From Manihot esculenta (lineage: Eukaryota; Streptophyta; Magnoliopsida; Malpighiales; Euphorbiaceae): DNA of 64,000 bases. The notes beneath the pieces are model-generated. The model had not been told where the DNA came from and did no database searches. It was given only the letters and a program-made list of their open reading frames with translations. Position numbers and translations under genes: made by a program. The stretch is taken from positions 12,439,942-12,503,941 of the forward strand of contig NC_035169.2 in the NCBI RefSeq assembly GCF_001659605.2, in the 5' to 3' direction. This document shows positions 46,564 to 57,717 of the stretch, piece after piece; the first letter of the stretch is position 1, and each line of letters begins with the position of its first letter.

Positions 46564-49500
46564 TTAGAAGAGGTGGGGGTACTGCTGGAGCATGGACTCC
46601 CGGGTCTCCCAAGTGCATTCTTCCAAATTGTGGTGGTTCCAAAGGACTTTCACCATCGGGATTTCCTTGTTCCTCAACTTTCTGATCTGAGTGTCAAGAA
46701 TCCGCACTGGCTGTTCAACATAAGTGAGATCCTCTTGGATCTCCACATCAGGCTCGCTAAGAACCTTGCCCGGATCTGACACGAACTTCCTCAACATGGA
46801 AACATGGAAAACCGGATGGATTCTCTCCATAGAAGCAGGCAAGTCCAGCTTGTACGATACATTCCCAATCCTTTGCAGGACTTCAAAGGGTCCAATGTAC
46901 CGCGGAGCTAGTTTACCCTTCTTACCAAATCGAACCACCCCTTTCATCGGAGACACCTTGAGCAATACTAGATCCCCCTCCTGAAACTCTACCTGTTTCC
47001 TGCGGATGTCTGCATAACTTTTCTGCCTGCTGGTGGCAGTCTTTATCCTTTCTCTGATAATGGGCACCACCCTGCTGGTGATCTCAACAAGCTCAGGCCC
47101 TGCTAAGGACCTCTCTCCAACCTCTTCCCAGCAAACGGGTGACCTGCACTTCCTCCCATACAAAGCTTCATATGGAGCCATCCCTATGCTAGCATGATAG
47201 CTGTTATTGTAGGCAAACTCCACCAAAGGTAGATGTTGCTTCCAAGAACCGCCAAAATCTAGCACACACATTCTGAGCATATCTTCTATGGTCTGGATGG
47301 TCCTCTCTGACTGTCCATCAGTCTGTGGATGGAAGGCAGTGCTAAAATCCAACCTAGTACCCATAGCACTCTGCAGACTCCGCCAAAACCTGGAGGTGAA
47401 CTGGGGCCCTCTATCTGACACTATAGATACCGGGATCCCATGTAGTCTGACGACTTCATCCACATAAACCTGCGCTAACTTATCCACAGAGTAGTTGCTC
47501 CTAACTGGAATGAAGTGAGCAGATTTGGTGAGTCTGTCCACAATCACCCATATGGAGTCTAGTCTGTTGGATGTTGCCGGTAACCCCACTACAAAGTCCA
47601 TAGCTATGTTCTCCCATTTCCATTCTGGAATAGGTAGCGGGTTAAGCATTCCAGCCGGCTTCTGATGTTCCAGCTTCACCCTCTGACATATTTCGCAGGC
47701 TGACACGAATTGTGCCACTTCCCTCTTCATAGCTGGCCACCAATACACCCTCTTCAGATCTTGATACATCTTGGTGGCTCCAGGGTGAATGCTGTATCTT
47801 GCATTATGAGCCTCTCTCATAATGTCTCCTTTAAGCCCGATGTCATCTGGTACACATAGTCTGTTCCCATAGCGGAGGATCCCCTTACTGTCGAACCTGA
47901 ACTCACTGTTTTTGCCTGACTGAACAGTCCTGGCAATCTTCACTAACTCTGGGTCCTCGTGCTGTTTCTGAGCCACCTGCTCCAGAAACACGGGTATTAC
48001 TTTCATCTGTGCAATCAAAGCACCTGTACCAGACAACTCCATCTGTAGACCTTCCTCAATGAGCTTATAAAATTCCTTCACCACCGGTCTCCTCTCTGCC
48101 GTGATGTGGGATAGACTGCCAAGTGATTTCCGGCTTAAGGCATCAGCTACTACATTAGCCTTACCCGGATGGTACTGTATCTTACAATCATAGTCACTGA
48201 GCAGTTCCACCCATCTCCTCTGCCTCAAGTTCAAATCTCTCTGACTCAAGATGTGCTGCAGGCTCTTATGATCTGTGAAGATCTCACATTTTACCCCATA
48301 GAGGTAATGCCTCCACATCTTGAGGGCAAAGATAACTGCTGCCATCTCCAGATCGTGTGTGGGGTAATTCATCTCATGCCTCTTTAGCTGTCTAGAAGCA
48401 TAAGCGATCACCCTACCATTCTGCATCAACACACAACCCAAGCCTACTCTGGATGCATCACAGAATACTGTGAAGTCCTCATTGCTGGTTGGCAGAGCTA
48501 ACACTGGTGCTGAAGTCAACCTCTTCTTGAGCTCCTCAAAGCTTTCTTCACATCGATCGGTCCACTCGAACCTCTGATTCTTTCTGGTCAATCTGGTTAA
48601 AGGAGCTGCAATTTTGGAGAAGTCCTGTACGAACCTCCTGTAATAACCAGCCAAACCCAAGAAACTTCTGATCTCTGTCACTGAGGTGGGTCTGGGCCAG
48701 TTAGTCACAGCCTCTACTTTCTTGGGGTCTACCTCTATTCCATTTTCTGACACTATATGCCCCAAGAATGAGATGCTCCTCAACCAGAACTCACACTTGG
48801 AGAACTTGGCGTACAAGCCATGTTCCCTCAAGGTCTGCAGAACTATCCTCAGATGATGGGCATGCTCCTCTGCATTCCTGGAATACACTAGGATATCATC
48901 TATGAAGACAATAACGAAGTGATCCAGGTATGGTCTGAATATTCTGTTCATGAGGTCCATGAATGCTGCAGGGGCGTTGGTTAACCCAAACGGCATTATA
49001 AGGAACTCATAGTGCCCATATCTGGTCCTGAAGGCCGTCTTTGGCACGTCCTCCTCTCTGATTCTCAACTGATGGTACCCGGATCTCAGATCTATTTTGG
49101 AGAAACAACCCGCTCCTGCTAGCTGGTCGAATAGATCGTCGATCCTTGGCAATGGGTACTTATTCTTGATGGTGACTTTGTTCAACTGCCTGTAGTCGAT
49201 ACAAAGCCTGAGGGATCCATCCTTTTTCTTCACAAAGAGCACTGGAGCACCCCAAGGTGAGGTACTCGGTCGGATGAAACCCTTGTCCACCAGTTCTTGC
49301 AACTGTTCCTTCAACTCTTTCATCTCAGCTGGTGCCATCCTGTAGGGAGGGATAGAGATAGGCCTAGTTCCAGGCATCAGCTCTATTTCAAACTCTATCT
49401 CCCTTGCAGGTGGTAGTCCTGGAAGCTCGTCTGGGAAAACATCTAAGAACTCACTCACCACAGGCACTGAGGCGGGCTCTCTAACCTGACTGTCTAGCTC

Positions 49501-51555
49501 TCTCACATGAGCTAGATACCCCTGACATCCCCTCCTAAGCAACCTACGAGCCTGAAGAGCTGATATCAGACCTCTAGGTGTACCCCTCTTGTCTCCTCTG
49601 AAGACGACCTCTGACCCATCCTGACATCTGAACTTAACTACTTTGTCCCTGCAGTCCAAGGTAGCACCATGGGTAGATAGCCAATCCATCCCTAGAATGA
49701 CGTCAAAATCTGTCAAATCTAGAACCACAAGGTCGGCGGAAAGGCATCTTCCCTCTATAAAAACTGGACTACACTGGCAGACTGACTCTGCAACTGACGG
49801 GTCACACTTGGGTCCACTGACCCATAGGGGACACTCTAACTCAGAGACCATCAATCCTAACCTCTGAACGGCTCTCGGTGCAACGAAAGAGTGAGATGCA
49901 CCCGGGTCCATTAATGCATACACATCAGAACACCCAATGATGAGATTACCTGACACCACGGTGTTGGATGTGTTAGCCTCCTGCTGCGTCATGGTGAAGA
50001 TCCTGGCTGGAGCTGACGGACCCTCACCTCTGAACCCTGCTGAAGAAGAGGCTGACCCTCTCCCTCTGCCTCTGCCACTGGCCTGTGTAGCAGCTGGAGC
50101 TACTGGCTGTGCCACACTTCCTGAAGCTGTCTGCTGTGTCTGTGCCATAGGAACTGCTTTAGGACATTGCCATGACATATGCCCCTCTTGCCCACATCTG
50201 TAGCAGGTCGTCGTCCCATACCGGCACAAACCCCTGTGTGGCCTACCACATCTCGCACAAGCTGCATTATCTGCCCCAGAACTAGAACCACTGCCAAATC
50301 CCAGACTAGACTTGACCTTGTTCCAGAACTTATTCTTCTTACCCTTGGGTTTACCCCATCTCTTACTGCCTGAAGCTGCTGCACTCAAGGTAGAGGGATC
50401 TAACCTTCCCCCTCCCGGAGTTTTAGAACCAGAAGCTTGTGCCACTGTCTGTTTGACTGTCCCCTGAACGATGGCACTAGCCTCCATTCTCCTAGCCATA
50501 TCCACTATGGCGTGAAAACTCTCTCTATCTGCTGACTGTACCAAGGAGGAATACCTGGGATGGAGATTCATGATATACCTCCTCGACTTCTTCTGGTCTG
50601 TGCTAAGGTCTTGCCCAGCAAAAGGCAGCAACTCCATAAACCTGTCAGTATACTCGTCTACACTCATGTCATCGGTTTGCCTCAACTGCTCGAATTCTAT
50701 CATCTTCAATTCCCTTGAACTATCAGGGAAAGCCCATCCTGCAAATTCATTAGCGAACTCCTCCCACGATAGGCTATCCACCCTCGGCTTCACATAGTTT
50801 TTGAACCACTCACGGGCCTTTTTGCATTTCAAGGTGAAACCAGCCATCTGAATGGCTCTACTATCATCAGCTCCGATCTCCTCTGTGATCATCTTGACCT
50901 TCTCCAAATACACAAACGGGTCATCACCTGACTCAAACTGGGGAGCACCCAACTTCATGTAATCTGTCATTTTAGCCTTACTTCCCCCAGATGAGCTAGG
51001 CTGAGGTATCTGGGTATCTGGGCATGTAGGTGCTGGTGGTGGTGGAGGTACAGCATCCCCTGAGGTAGGGTTTGCTGGATTTGGATAGTATGGTGGAGGT
51101 GGGTACACTGGGTACTGTGGATATGGTGGGTAGTATGGTGGGTATGGCATCTGTGTGGGGTAGGGGTTAAAACTAGGGTAATCCGATGTACCTCCCATCG
51201 AATACCCGGGATTTTGGGTGTAGGGCGGATAGTGAGGTGGCTGAACAAATCCCGAGGCCTGAGTGCCTCCTTGGGATTCTCCCATACCCTCTTCTGACAT
51301 ACTGACGCCCAAACTGCCATCCCTCCTTTGATCAACATCCATCTGATCCCCCATATCCTCTGACATACCTCCCTGCACTGTTCCTCTAACTGATCTGCTT
51401 CTTCCCAGATCTAAAGACCTTCTAGGGTCTCTCACTGCTCGGTCTCTGTTGGACCTACTTGACATTGCCCTAGGCAATGTTGAAGGACGGGCATCAATGC
51501 CCTCGTCCTGAGGTGGTATTCCAGTCAATCGTGCAGATCGACGGGTTCCTCTCAT
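46564..51555 (-). CDS. C Gag-Pol polyprotein (Tekay chromovirus), intact
   Basis: One frame of 1663 residues, cleaved in this family into particle protein and enzymes. It starts [12 protein letters not shown]; the ATG is eight bases after a TTTCTCAG acceptor-like site. Residues 1-190 are Arg-rich, then Pro/Tyr-rich ([17 protein letters not shown]). The capsid-like Retrotrans_gag region is about 200-370. The CCHC knuckle [14 protein letters not shown] is 451-464. The protease motif DPGASHSF is at 550, with Pro where most retroviral proteases have Thr or Ser. The RT palm FIDDILVYS is at 884, and RNase H FCDAS at 1031. Integrase has an HHCC motif near 1213-1260 and catalytic D1320, D1381 and E1417 (D35E spacing). 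The last 50 residues ([18 protein letters not shown]) are a chromodomain-like tail. No stop or frameshift is present and length is normal for the lineage. Confidence 0.96.
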   Translation of the reverse strand: MRGTRRSARLTGIPPQDEGIDARPSTLPRAMSSRSNRDRAVRDPRRSLDLGRSRSVRGTVQGGMSEDMGDQMDVDQRRDGSLGVSMSEEGMGESQGGTQASGFVQPPHYPPYTQNPGYSMGGTSDYPSFNPYPTQMPYPPYYPPYPQYPVYPPPPYYPNPANPTSGDAVPPPPPAPTCPDTQIPQPSSSGGSKAKMTDYMKLGAPQFESGDDPFVYLEKVKMITEEIGADDSRAIQMAGFTLKCKKAREWFKNYVKPRVDSLSWEEFANEFAGWAFPDSSRELKMIEFEQLRQTDDMSVDEYTDRFMELLPFAGQDLSTDQKKSRRYIMNLHPRYSSLVQSADRESFHAIVDMARRMEASAIVQGTVKQTVAQASGSKTPGGGRLDPSTLSAAASGSKRWGKPKGKKNKFWNKVKSSLGFGSGSSSGADNAACARCGRPHRGLCRYGTTTCYRCGQEGHMSWQCPKAVPMAQTQQTASGSVAQPVAPAATQASGRGRGRGSASSSAGFRGEGPSAPARIFTMTQQEANTSNTVVSGNLIIGCSDVYALMDPGASHSFVAPRAVQRLGLMVSELECPLWVSGPKCDPSVAESVCQCSPVFIEGRCLSADLVVLDLTDFDVILGMDWLSTHGATLDCRDKVVKFRCQDGSEVVFRGDKRGTPRGLISALQARRLLRRGCQGYLAHVRELDSQVREPASVPVVSEFLDVFPDELPGLPPAREIEFEIELMPGTRPISIPPYRMAPAEMKELKEQLQELVDKGFIRPSTSPWGAPVLFVKKKDGSLRLCIDYRQLNKVTIKNKYPLPRIDDLFDQLAGAGCFSKIDLRSGYHQLRIREEDVPKTAFRTRYGHYEFLIMPFGLTNAPAAFMDLMNRIFRPYLDHFVIVFIDDILVYSRNAEEHAHHLRIVLQTLREHGLYAKFSKCEFWLRSISFLGHIVSENGIEVDPKKVEAVTNWPRPTSVTEIRSFLGLAGYYRRFVQDFSKIAAPLTRLTRKNQRFEWTDRCEESFEELKKRLTSAPVLALPTSNEDFTVFCDASRVGLGCVLMQNGRVIAYASRQLKRHEMNYPTHDLEMAAVIFALKMWRHYLYGVKCEIFTDHKSLQHILSQRDLNLRQRRWVELLSDYDCKIQYHPGKANVVADALSRKSLGSLSHITAERRPVVKEFYKLIEEGLQMELSGTGALIAQMKVIPVFLEQVAQKQHEDPELVKIARTVQSGKNSEFRFDSKGILRYGNRLCVPDDIGLKGDIMREAHNARYSIHPGATKMYQDLKRVYWWPAMKREVAQFVSACEICQRVKLEHQKPAGMLNPLPIPEWKWENIAMDFVVGLPATSNRLDSIWVIVDRLTKSAHFIPVRSNYSVDKLAQVYVDEVVRLHGIPVSIVSDRGPQFTSRFWRSLQSAMGTRLDFSTAFHPQTDGQSERTIQTIEDMLRMCVLDFGGSWKQHLPLVEFAYNNSYHASIGMAPYEALYGRKCRSPVCWEEVGERSLAGPELVEITSRVVPIIRERIKTATSRQKSYADIRRKQVEFQEGDLVLLKVSPMKGVVRFGKKGKLAPRYIGPFEVLQRIGNVSYKLDLPASMERIHPVFHVSMLRKFVSDPGKVLSEPDVEIQEDLTYVEQPVRILDTQIRKLRNKEIPMVKVLWNHHNLEECTWETRESMLQQYPHLF

Positions 51556-51807
51556 CCTGTTTTCTGAGAAACAGTAAACATCACATAAACATCAGCATTA
51601 AATGGTTCATGTCGGCAAACATGAACCTATCAGCTACATTACACACATAGCATATCATCATGGCATATCATACAATCATAGCAAGACAGGACTCTACATC
51701 CTATCCTAGTGGACATGATTTTTGCCTATTGTGCTTGACCTTCTATAACTTCTATGAGCCCGACACTCTAGGTCCGACCATATGAACCTAGGGCTCTGAT
51801 ACCACTC
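51556..51807 (-). other. C untranslated leader between LTR and gag
   Basis: Holds the primer-binding site and, at 51564, a TTTACTGTTTCTCAG acceptor-like sequence before the ATG. No ORF of note. Confidence 0.7.
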
Positions 51808-53507
51808 TGTAACGCCCCGAAAATCCGGACCGCTACCGGCGCTAGGATTCAGGTCGGCTTAAGGCCGCCGGAACCCGTAGCAAGCCTACATACATCCTGT
51901 TTACCTGTTTAATCCCATACATGATCAACAAACATACATAAGAATTAAAAACTTTTCTTTTTCTTCATATACCAAACTCAACCTGTGTATGCGCTGTATT
52001 CATCATATACATAAACATTAATCCCTTTGTGGGATTTCATCAAAGCCCCTATGGCAATATACATCATATGGTGAGTTGGTTTACATCAATATCAAACACA
52101 AGATCATGTACATACCAAGGGATTAACATATACTATGGTCAAGCACAACTCTATCCTCAATAACATAGTTACATAAACATAACTGTTTCAAACTTTACAT
52201 TACATTCTTATCATTTGTCATGTCCACATACTCTAGCTATTACATACATATGACTTTTCTCTTCTTTTCTTCTCTATCAATCCCGTACCTGCAAACCTGG
52301 GGGTTAGGGGAGAGGGGTGAGCTAAAAGCCCAGTGAGCAGAAACTAAAAACATTATATTAAAATTCATGCTTTCATGAAATGCATCATATCACAGACAAT
52401 TCACATCAAGGGTGAACCCGTCACCAATTAGTCCCAACATAGTCTCGTGCCAGGCCGTAGCATGGGGTCCTGGTCTTCCTGTCATAACATACATAAAGTC
52501 TCGTGCCAGGCCGTAGCATGGGGTCCTGGTCTTCCTGTCATATCATATAAAAAGCCTCGTGCCAGGCCGTAGCATGGGGTCCTGGTCTTCCTGTCATAAC
52601 ATACATAAAGTCTCGTGCCAGGCCGTAGCATGGGGTCCTGGTCTTCCTGTCATAACATACATAAAGTCTCGTGGACTAATTGGATCATACAGCATTCACC
52701 CACAACCACAAAATAAAATGCAATGCGACATATTCGTGAACTAATGCAATCAGCCTATTACATGTCATCATGATGCATGAAACATGCTCAAAACATTTAA
52801 TTGCTTGATTTAGAACATTAAGCTTGTTTCCACTCACCTCTGGTTAGCTCTGACCAGACACTGAAGCAGCTCACTCACTGCTGGGGTCCTCGGTTCCTCG
52901 GGTCCGAACCTACACAGGTGGACTCCAATGAGGGACCAAACATATATAAACACAACTCTAATATATCCCCCAAAAACCCCCTAAAACATCATGAAAACAT
53001 CACAGAAAATATGCATGAAATGGCTGAACAGGGCACCTTCGGCGGCACCTTCGGCGGCCGAAAGTCCTGGACAGAGACGAAACTCAGCTAGGTTCGGCGG
53101 CACCTTCGGCGGCCGAAAGTGCCAGACAGAGACGAAAGTCTCTTTTCGGGGGCACCTTCGGCAGCCGAAAGCTGCCTTCACAAGAGGGGTTCGGCGGCCG
53201 AAACTCCCTTCGGCTGCCGAACCTGGTTTCTGCCAAACGGCAGAAACTTGGTTCAAATGAACCTCCTGCCTCCCAAAACCATAGATCATGCATATTTCTC
53301 AACCAAAACACACATACAAGTTCCTAGGGGTCTCAAACATGCATATACCCCATCTACAACACTTCATTCACACACAAACAAGCTACATTGCTCAAAAATC
53401 ACAACTTAAACCCATAAACCTACACATGAACTAAACATGCCTTTAATCCCCAAAGATCTTCATAAAACTTGTGTCAAGCATAAAAAGAGTTCAAGATCGA
53501 CCCTTAC
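51564..53507 (-). other. Predicted splice-site series in the C leader
   Basis: In transcript order: donor AAGAG^GTAAGG (GT at 53506-53507), acceptor TGTGTAG^GT (AG at 52910-52911), donor CAGAG^GTGAGTGG (GT at 52836-52837), acceptor TTTGCAG^GTAC (AG at 52289-52290), acceptor TTTCTCAG^AAAACAGG (AG at 51564-51565) just before the gag ATG. All five positions are matched in A1, A2, D, E or N where those regions are in view. Use of these sites is inference. Confidence 0.45.
51793..51804 (-). promoter_or_regulatory. C primer-binding site (initiator tRNA-Met)
   Basis: Minus strand TGGTATCAGAGC, three bases from the LTR end at 51808. Confidence 0.95.
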
Positions 53508-54117
53508 CTCTTGAAGATCGAGAGTAGAGGCGATCTAACTTGGAGTTGGAAGAGGTTTAGCTCCTTGGGTCTCCAAGCTCAAAACTTGCTCAAAACTCGA
53601 TTCAAAAGCTTAAAAACTTCAAAGCAAGATGAAAACTTGTTAAAACCATGAAAGATCTAGAGGAAACACTCAAGATCGAGGGAGGAACGGTGGAGACTCA
53701 CCTTGGCCGACAATGGGAGAGAAAAAGCTCGCCCGTGCGGACCAAGGGGACCCTTTTATAGTGGCTGGCCAGGCCACGTTCGGGGGCCGAATGTGCCTCC
53801 GCATCCATGCAAATGTTCGGCGGCCGAACATGAGGTTCGGCGGCCGAACCTGCACTTCCCTCACTTAGACTTTCGGGGGCCTAACGTGCCTCCCAAAGTC
53901 CATGCATGTTCGGCGGCCGAAAGTGAGTTTCGGCGGCCGAACCTGAGTTTTTCCTTAAAGAATTTTCATGCAAAAACTTAATTAAAATCATACTTAAAAC
54001 ATTAAAATACATGAAAACATTTTATAAAAACATGCTTTTACCCTTCTAGAGGTTTCCGACACCCAAATTCCACCGGACGGTAGGAATTCCGATACCGGAG
54101 TCTAGCCGGGTATTACA
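51808..54117 (-). repeat. 5' LTR of C
   Basis: 2310 bases, near-identical to 44143-46452. The U5 stem CGGC-TTAAG-GCCG is at 51855-51867 and the minisatellite at 52447-52670. Confidence 0.97.
53752..53763 (-). promoter_or_regulatory. TATA box of C promoter
   Basis: Minus strand CACTATAAAAGG in the 5' LTR, about 355 bases from the U3 terminus. A start near 53720 is expected, followed closely by a CCAAG^GTGAGT donor-like site. Confidence 0.78.
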
Positions 54118-54159
54118 GTTCCATTGTAATACCCGGCTAGATTCCGGCATCGGAATTCC
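54083..54159. repeat. Inverted LTR ends at the C/D junction
   Basis: The C terminus CTAGCCGGGTATTACA and the D terminus TGTAATACCCGGCTAG face each other across GTTCCAT. The arms pair perfectly for 16 bases and with two mismatches out to about 35. Confidence 0.9.
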
Positions 54160-56551
54160 TACCTTCCGGCGGAATCTCCGTTGGAATCCGGAATTCTAAA
54201 GATGCCAGAGGCTTTTAGAGGGGTAAAAATGTGTTTCTAAAATGTTTTCACTTGATTTCATGGTTTTAAATGAAAAAGAATTTGAGTTTTGAAAAGAAAA
54301 GACCAAGGAGGCATTTGCCAGGTTCGGCCGCCGAACATGGGTAAGTTTTAGGAGCGCTTTTGGCCTCCGAAAGCTTTGTTTGAACGAGCCAAGGTTCGGC
54401 AGCCGAACATACATGAGTTTAGGGGGCACGTTAGGCTGCCGAAGGTCTTCGACCAGGCCACCTATAAAGAGCCCTCAGATCGAAAATGGGCGAGTTTTCT
54501 CCCCATTCTCGAGCTCAGGTGAGTTTTTGTCCTCCCTTGGCCGTTTTCATGTTTTTCTTCATCTCCTTCATGTTTTCATGAGTTTTATGGTTGTTTTGAA
54601 GAGTTTTCAAGCTTAGATCAAGTTTTGGGAACTTGAAGACCCAAGGAGTTGGTTTCTCCCATCTCCAAGTTAGAGCTCGCACAAACCCTCGATCTTCAAG
54701 AGGTAAGTGTGGATCTATACTTTCTTTTACGTTTCATGAAGTTTTAAGTAAGTTTTAAGAGGTTTTGATGGTTGAGTATGGGTAGATATGCATGTTAGGC
54801 TTTATGTGGGTTTTTATGCAAATGTATGTTTATATATGATTATGTGATGATATGTTGAAGGTTTAAGCTAGTCTATACATGTGGGAGTGAGTATGCATGA
54901 TGGGACGAGAGTATGTGAGGATTTGGGTTGTTTTGATGGTTTTGGCCTATGTGGGTCATAAGCTATCTATGCATGCTTTGGATGTTGTTTTTGGAGTTTA
55001 ATCTAGTTGTTTAAGCTCCTTTGTGCATGATTAAGGGTTTATGCATGTTTTGGTAAGGTTGGGTGCTTCTTTGGGGTGTTTGGAAGGTTTGGGAGGCTTG
55101 AATGCATGAGAAGCTGAGTTCTGCCCTTCTGGGAAGAACTCAGGTTCGGCCACCAAACCTGCCTATGAATGCATAGATTGGCCGCCTAACGTTGCCCCCG
55201 AAAGTTGAGTTTTGGCTTGAAAGCAGACTTTCGGCCGCCGAAGGAAGGTTCGGCCGCCGAAAGTGCCTGACTTTCGTCTCTGGAGTGGGACTTTCGGCCG
55301 CCGAAGGTGCTGCCGAAAGTGCCTTGTCCAGCCTTTTCATGGTTGTTTTCTATGCATGTTTAAGTGATGTTTTAGAGGGTTTTTGGGGAGTTGTTTATGA
55401 GTTGTTTAGAGTTTGTTGGCACCTCCTTCGAATCCACCTGTGTAGGATCGGACCCGAGGGACCGAGGAGGCCATCAGTGTTAGCAGTTGCAGAGTCAGTC
55501 CAGCGTCTGCCAGAGGTGAGTAGAACTAACTTAATCTTTTATTTTAAAGAAATCAAATGCTTAAAGCATGCTCATGCATCATGTGTATATGTAATAGGTT
55601 GATTGCACTAATTACACGAATATGAAGCATTGCATTATTTACTGTTGATGGAGATTGGACCAAGGACGACCCCACTAGCCCTAGAAATGTTGTGAGACTT
55701 GGCCGGGCCAGGCATACATATACAGTTGTTGTAAGACCTGGCCGGGCCAGGCATACGAAGGTTGTGAGACCCGGCCGGGCCGGGCATACTGAGACTGGAA
55801 GGGATGTTTTGGGGTTAGGTCCAATCCGTGATATGATTTATTTGTGCTGTGACGCATTCCGTGAAAGTATGTAATTAATGAACTGTTTTCTTTGTTTCTA
55901 CTCACTGGGCTTTTTAGCTCACCCCTCTCCCCTAACCCCAGTGTTGCAGGTTTGAGGTTGATCGGGAAGTCTCAAGAGTAAAGGTTTTGCTTATGTAATA
56001 GTATTAGCTTAGTACTTTTAGTGTGGACATGTAATATAATGATTTGTAAGAGAATGTAATGTAAAGTTAAGTGGAGTTATGTTTATGGATTAGAACTGTG
56101 CTTGGGCCTAAGACTTGGTTAGTCCCTGTTCAATACATGATGTATGTAATGTTTTAGATGTTGAGTTGTTTGAACTAAACTTGTGGCATATATTGTTTAC
56201 CACACTATGGTTTGATGAGGACCCTAGTAGAGGTCTTATGTTTGTGGTTTGATGCATGCACAAGTTAGGTTCTAGTTCTTTGGATGTAATCACAGCTTGA
56301 TGTATGTTATGTTGGCCCAGCTAGAGTTTTGATGAGGGCTCTAGTAGGGGGTTCTTTATGTTTCCAGTTATGTTGCATACAGGTCAAGCTCGGTTTATAC
56401 ATCATACGTTTCAGTTTTTATGTTAAAGTTTTGATCATGTATGGGATTTGACCAGGTGATAGGAGGTATGTTAGGCTTGCTACGGGTCCCGGCGACCTTA
56501 AGTCGATCTGGATCCTAGCGCCAGTAGCAGTCCAGTTTCCGGGTCGTTACA
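54125..56551 (+). repeat. 5' LTR of D
   Basis: 2427 bases, TGTAATACCC to GGGTCGTTACA. Dyad clusters are at 54321-54448 (U3) and 55143-55321 (leader). A GGCCGGGCCAGGCATAC minisatellite of three units lies at about 55698-55790. The U5 stem CGAC-CTTAA-GTCG is at 56493-56505. Donor CAGAG^GTGAGTAG lies near 55513 and acceptor TTGCAG^GT near 55951. Confidence 0.92.
54462..54470 (+). promoter_or_regulatory. TATA box of D promoter
   Basis: CTATAAAGA in the 5' LTR, with CTCAG^GTGAGT about 55 bases downstream. Confidence 0.7.
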
Positions 56552-56554
56552 TAG

Positions 56555-56566
56555 TGGTATCAGAGC
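56555..56566 (+). promoter_or_regulatory. D primer-binding site (initiator tRNA-Met)
   Basis: TGGTATCAGAGC, three bases after the LTR. Confidence 0.94.
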
Positions 56567-56880
56567 TTTGGGCCTCATCAGTACGGTGTGTTGAGCAAGG
56601 ATGCTCAAGGATTAGAGATATCCCACATCGGAAGGAGGTTGGTTTAGAGGTCATAGAAGGGCAAGCACAATAGGTAGAATCATGTCCACTAGGATAGGAT
56701 GTTGAGTCCTGTCTTGTATGAGTGATGATGTGGAATGCCATGAGTTTATGCATGTGCATTAATGTTATGTATGATATGCTATGTATGCTATGTATGTTGC
56801 AGGTTCATGTGTTTTCATATGAACCATATGATGCTAATGATTGTTTGTATGCTTGTGTGTTGTTCTTCAGAGGAGCCAGA

Positions 56881-57717
56881 ATGCGAGGTGCTCGTCGATC
56901 TGTGGAATCGACTGGAGTTCCATCTGAGAGGGAAGGTATGGACACCTTTCCCCCTGCTCTGCCAAGAGCGCAGTCGTGGGGAGTCAGCCGATGGGGAACA
57001 TCAAGGGGCCCGGGAAGGTCTTTTGATGTAAGCAGAGAAGGAATGGCTCCAAGAAGGATGTCAGCTAGTATGAGGGAAGTAGAGTTGGGTGTTCAGAGAA
57101 GGGATGTCAGTTCGGGAATCAGAGTGTCAGAAGAAGGTATGGGAGATTCTCAGGAGGATGCTCAGACTCAGGATTCCAAGATCTCAGGTTCAGGAGGGAT
57201 TGATCCCTCCACTCCGAGTACAGCTGCCTCGAGAGATAAAAGGTGGGGGAACACCTCTAGGAAGTGGGGCAGAGGCCTCAGAAGGTCGAAGAAGAAGTTT
57301 TGGAGTAGGTTGAAGTCTAGTCTGGGATTAGGTGGTGGTTCGAGCTCTGGTTCAGCTACTACGGAATGTATGAGGTGCGGAAGGCCGCACAAGGGAGTCT
57401 GCCGTTATGGGACAACAGCTTGTTATAGGTGCGGGCAGGAGGGGCACATAGCACGTGAGTGCCCCACTGCGCCCAGGTTGGCTCCGTCCCAGCAAGCAGC
57501 TTCAGGTAGGGCGGCTCAGCCAGCAGCTCCAGCCCTAGTTCAGGTTAGTGGTCGAGGCAGAGGGAGAGGGTCAGTCCCTCATTCCTCAGGTTCCCATGGA
57601 GAAGGTCCGTTAGCTCCAGCTCGGATCTTCACCCAAGCTCAGCAGGAGGCAGACACATCGAACATGGTGGTGTCAGGTACGCTCACTTTTGAATGTTCTG
57701 ATGTGTGCGTTTTGTGA
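56881..57717 (+). CDS. D capsid-less Gag-like protein with CCHC knuckle
   Basis: The frame of 278 residues starts at the ATG at 56881 (MRGARRSVEST), which matches the Gag start of C and follows a TTCTTCAG acceptor-like site. After the Arg-rich N-terminus (to GMGDSQEDAQ) it passes directly through TQDSKISG to the DPSTPSTAAS region, so the Pro/Tyr-rich and capsid parts of C are gone. It keeps the basic region, the knuckle [14 protein letters not shown], an RGRGRG run and the ARIFTQAQQEAD linker. It ends at a stop exactly where the protease active site would begin. N shares the deletion. The open frame in an otherwise decayed element is notable; function is unknown. Confidence 0.65.
   Translation: MRGARRSVESTGVPSEREGMDTFPPALPRAQSWGVSRWGTSRGPGRSFDVSREGMAPRRMSASMREVELGVQRRDVSSGIRVSEEGMGDSQEDAQTQDSKISGSGGIDPSTPSTAASRDKRWGNTSRKWGRGLRRSKKKFWSRLKSSLGLGGGSSSGSATTECMRCGRPHKGVCRYGTTACYRCGQEGHIARECPTAPRLAPSQQAASGRAAQPAAPALVQVSGRGRGRGSVPHSSGSHGEGPLAPARIFTQAQQEADTSNMVVSGTLTFECSDVCVL

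Larger units (their letters stand above)
44143..54117 (-). mobile_element. Element C: complete, very young Tekay-type Ty3/gypsy retrotransposon
   Basis: The element is 9975 bases with LTRs of 2310 bases each, TG...CA ends, a perfect duplication, tRNA-Met primer-binding site, polypurine tract and one intact polyprotein ORF. Comparing the LTRs line by line I saw one substitution (TATATAAAG near 44881, TATAAAAAG near 52546). It sits between an LTR-like fragment and element D, with only GTTCCAT between its end and the D LTR. Every visible part needed for autonomous movement is present. Confidence 0.97.

Noticed and set aside
46564..51555. Integrated pararetrovirus (caulimovirid) instead of a retrotransposon
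   Set aside because: LTRs, target duplication, integrase after RNase H and a chromodomain tail fit Ty3/gypsy; no movement protein is seen.
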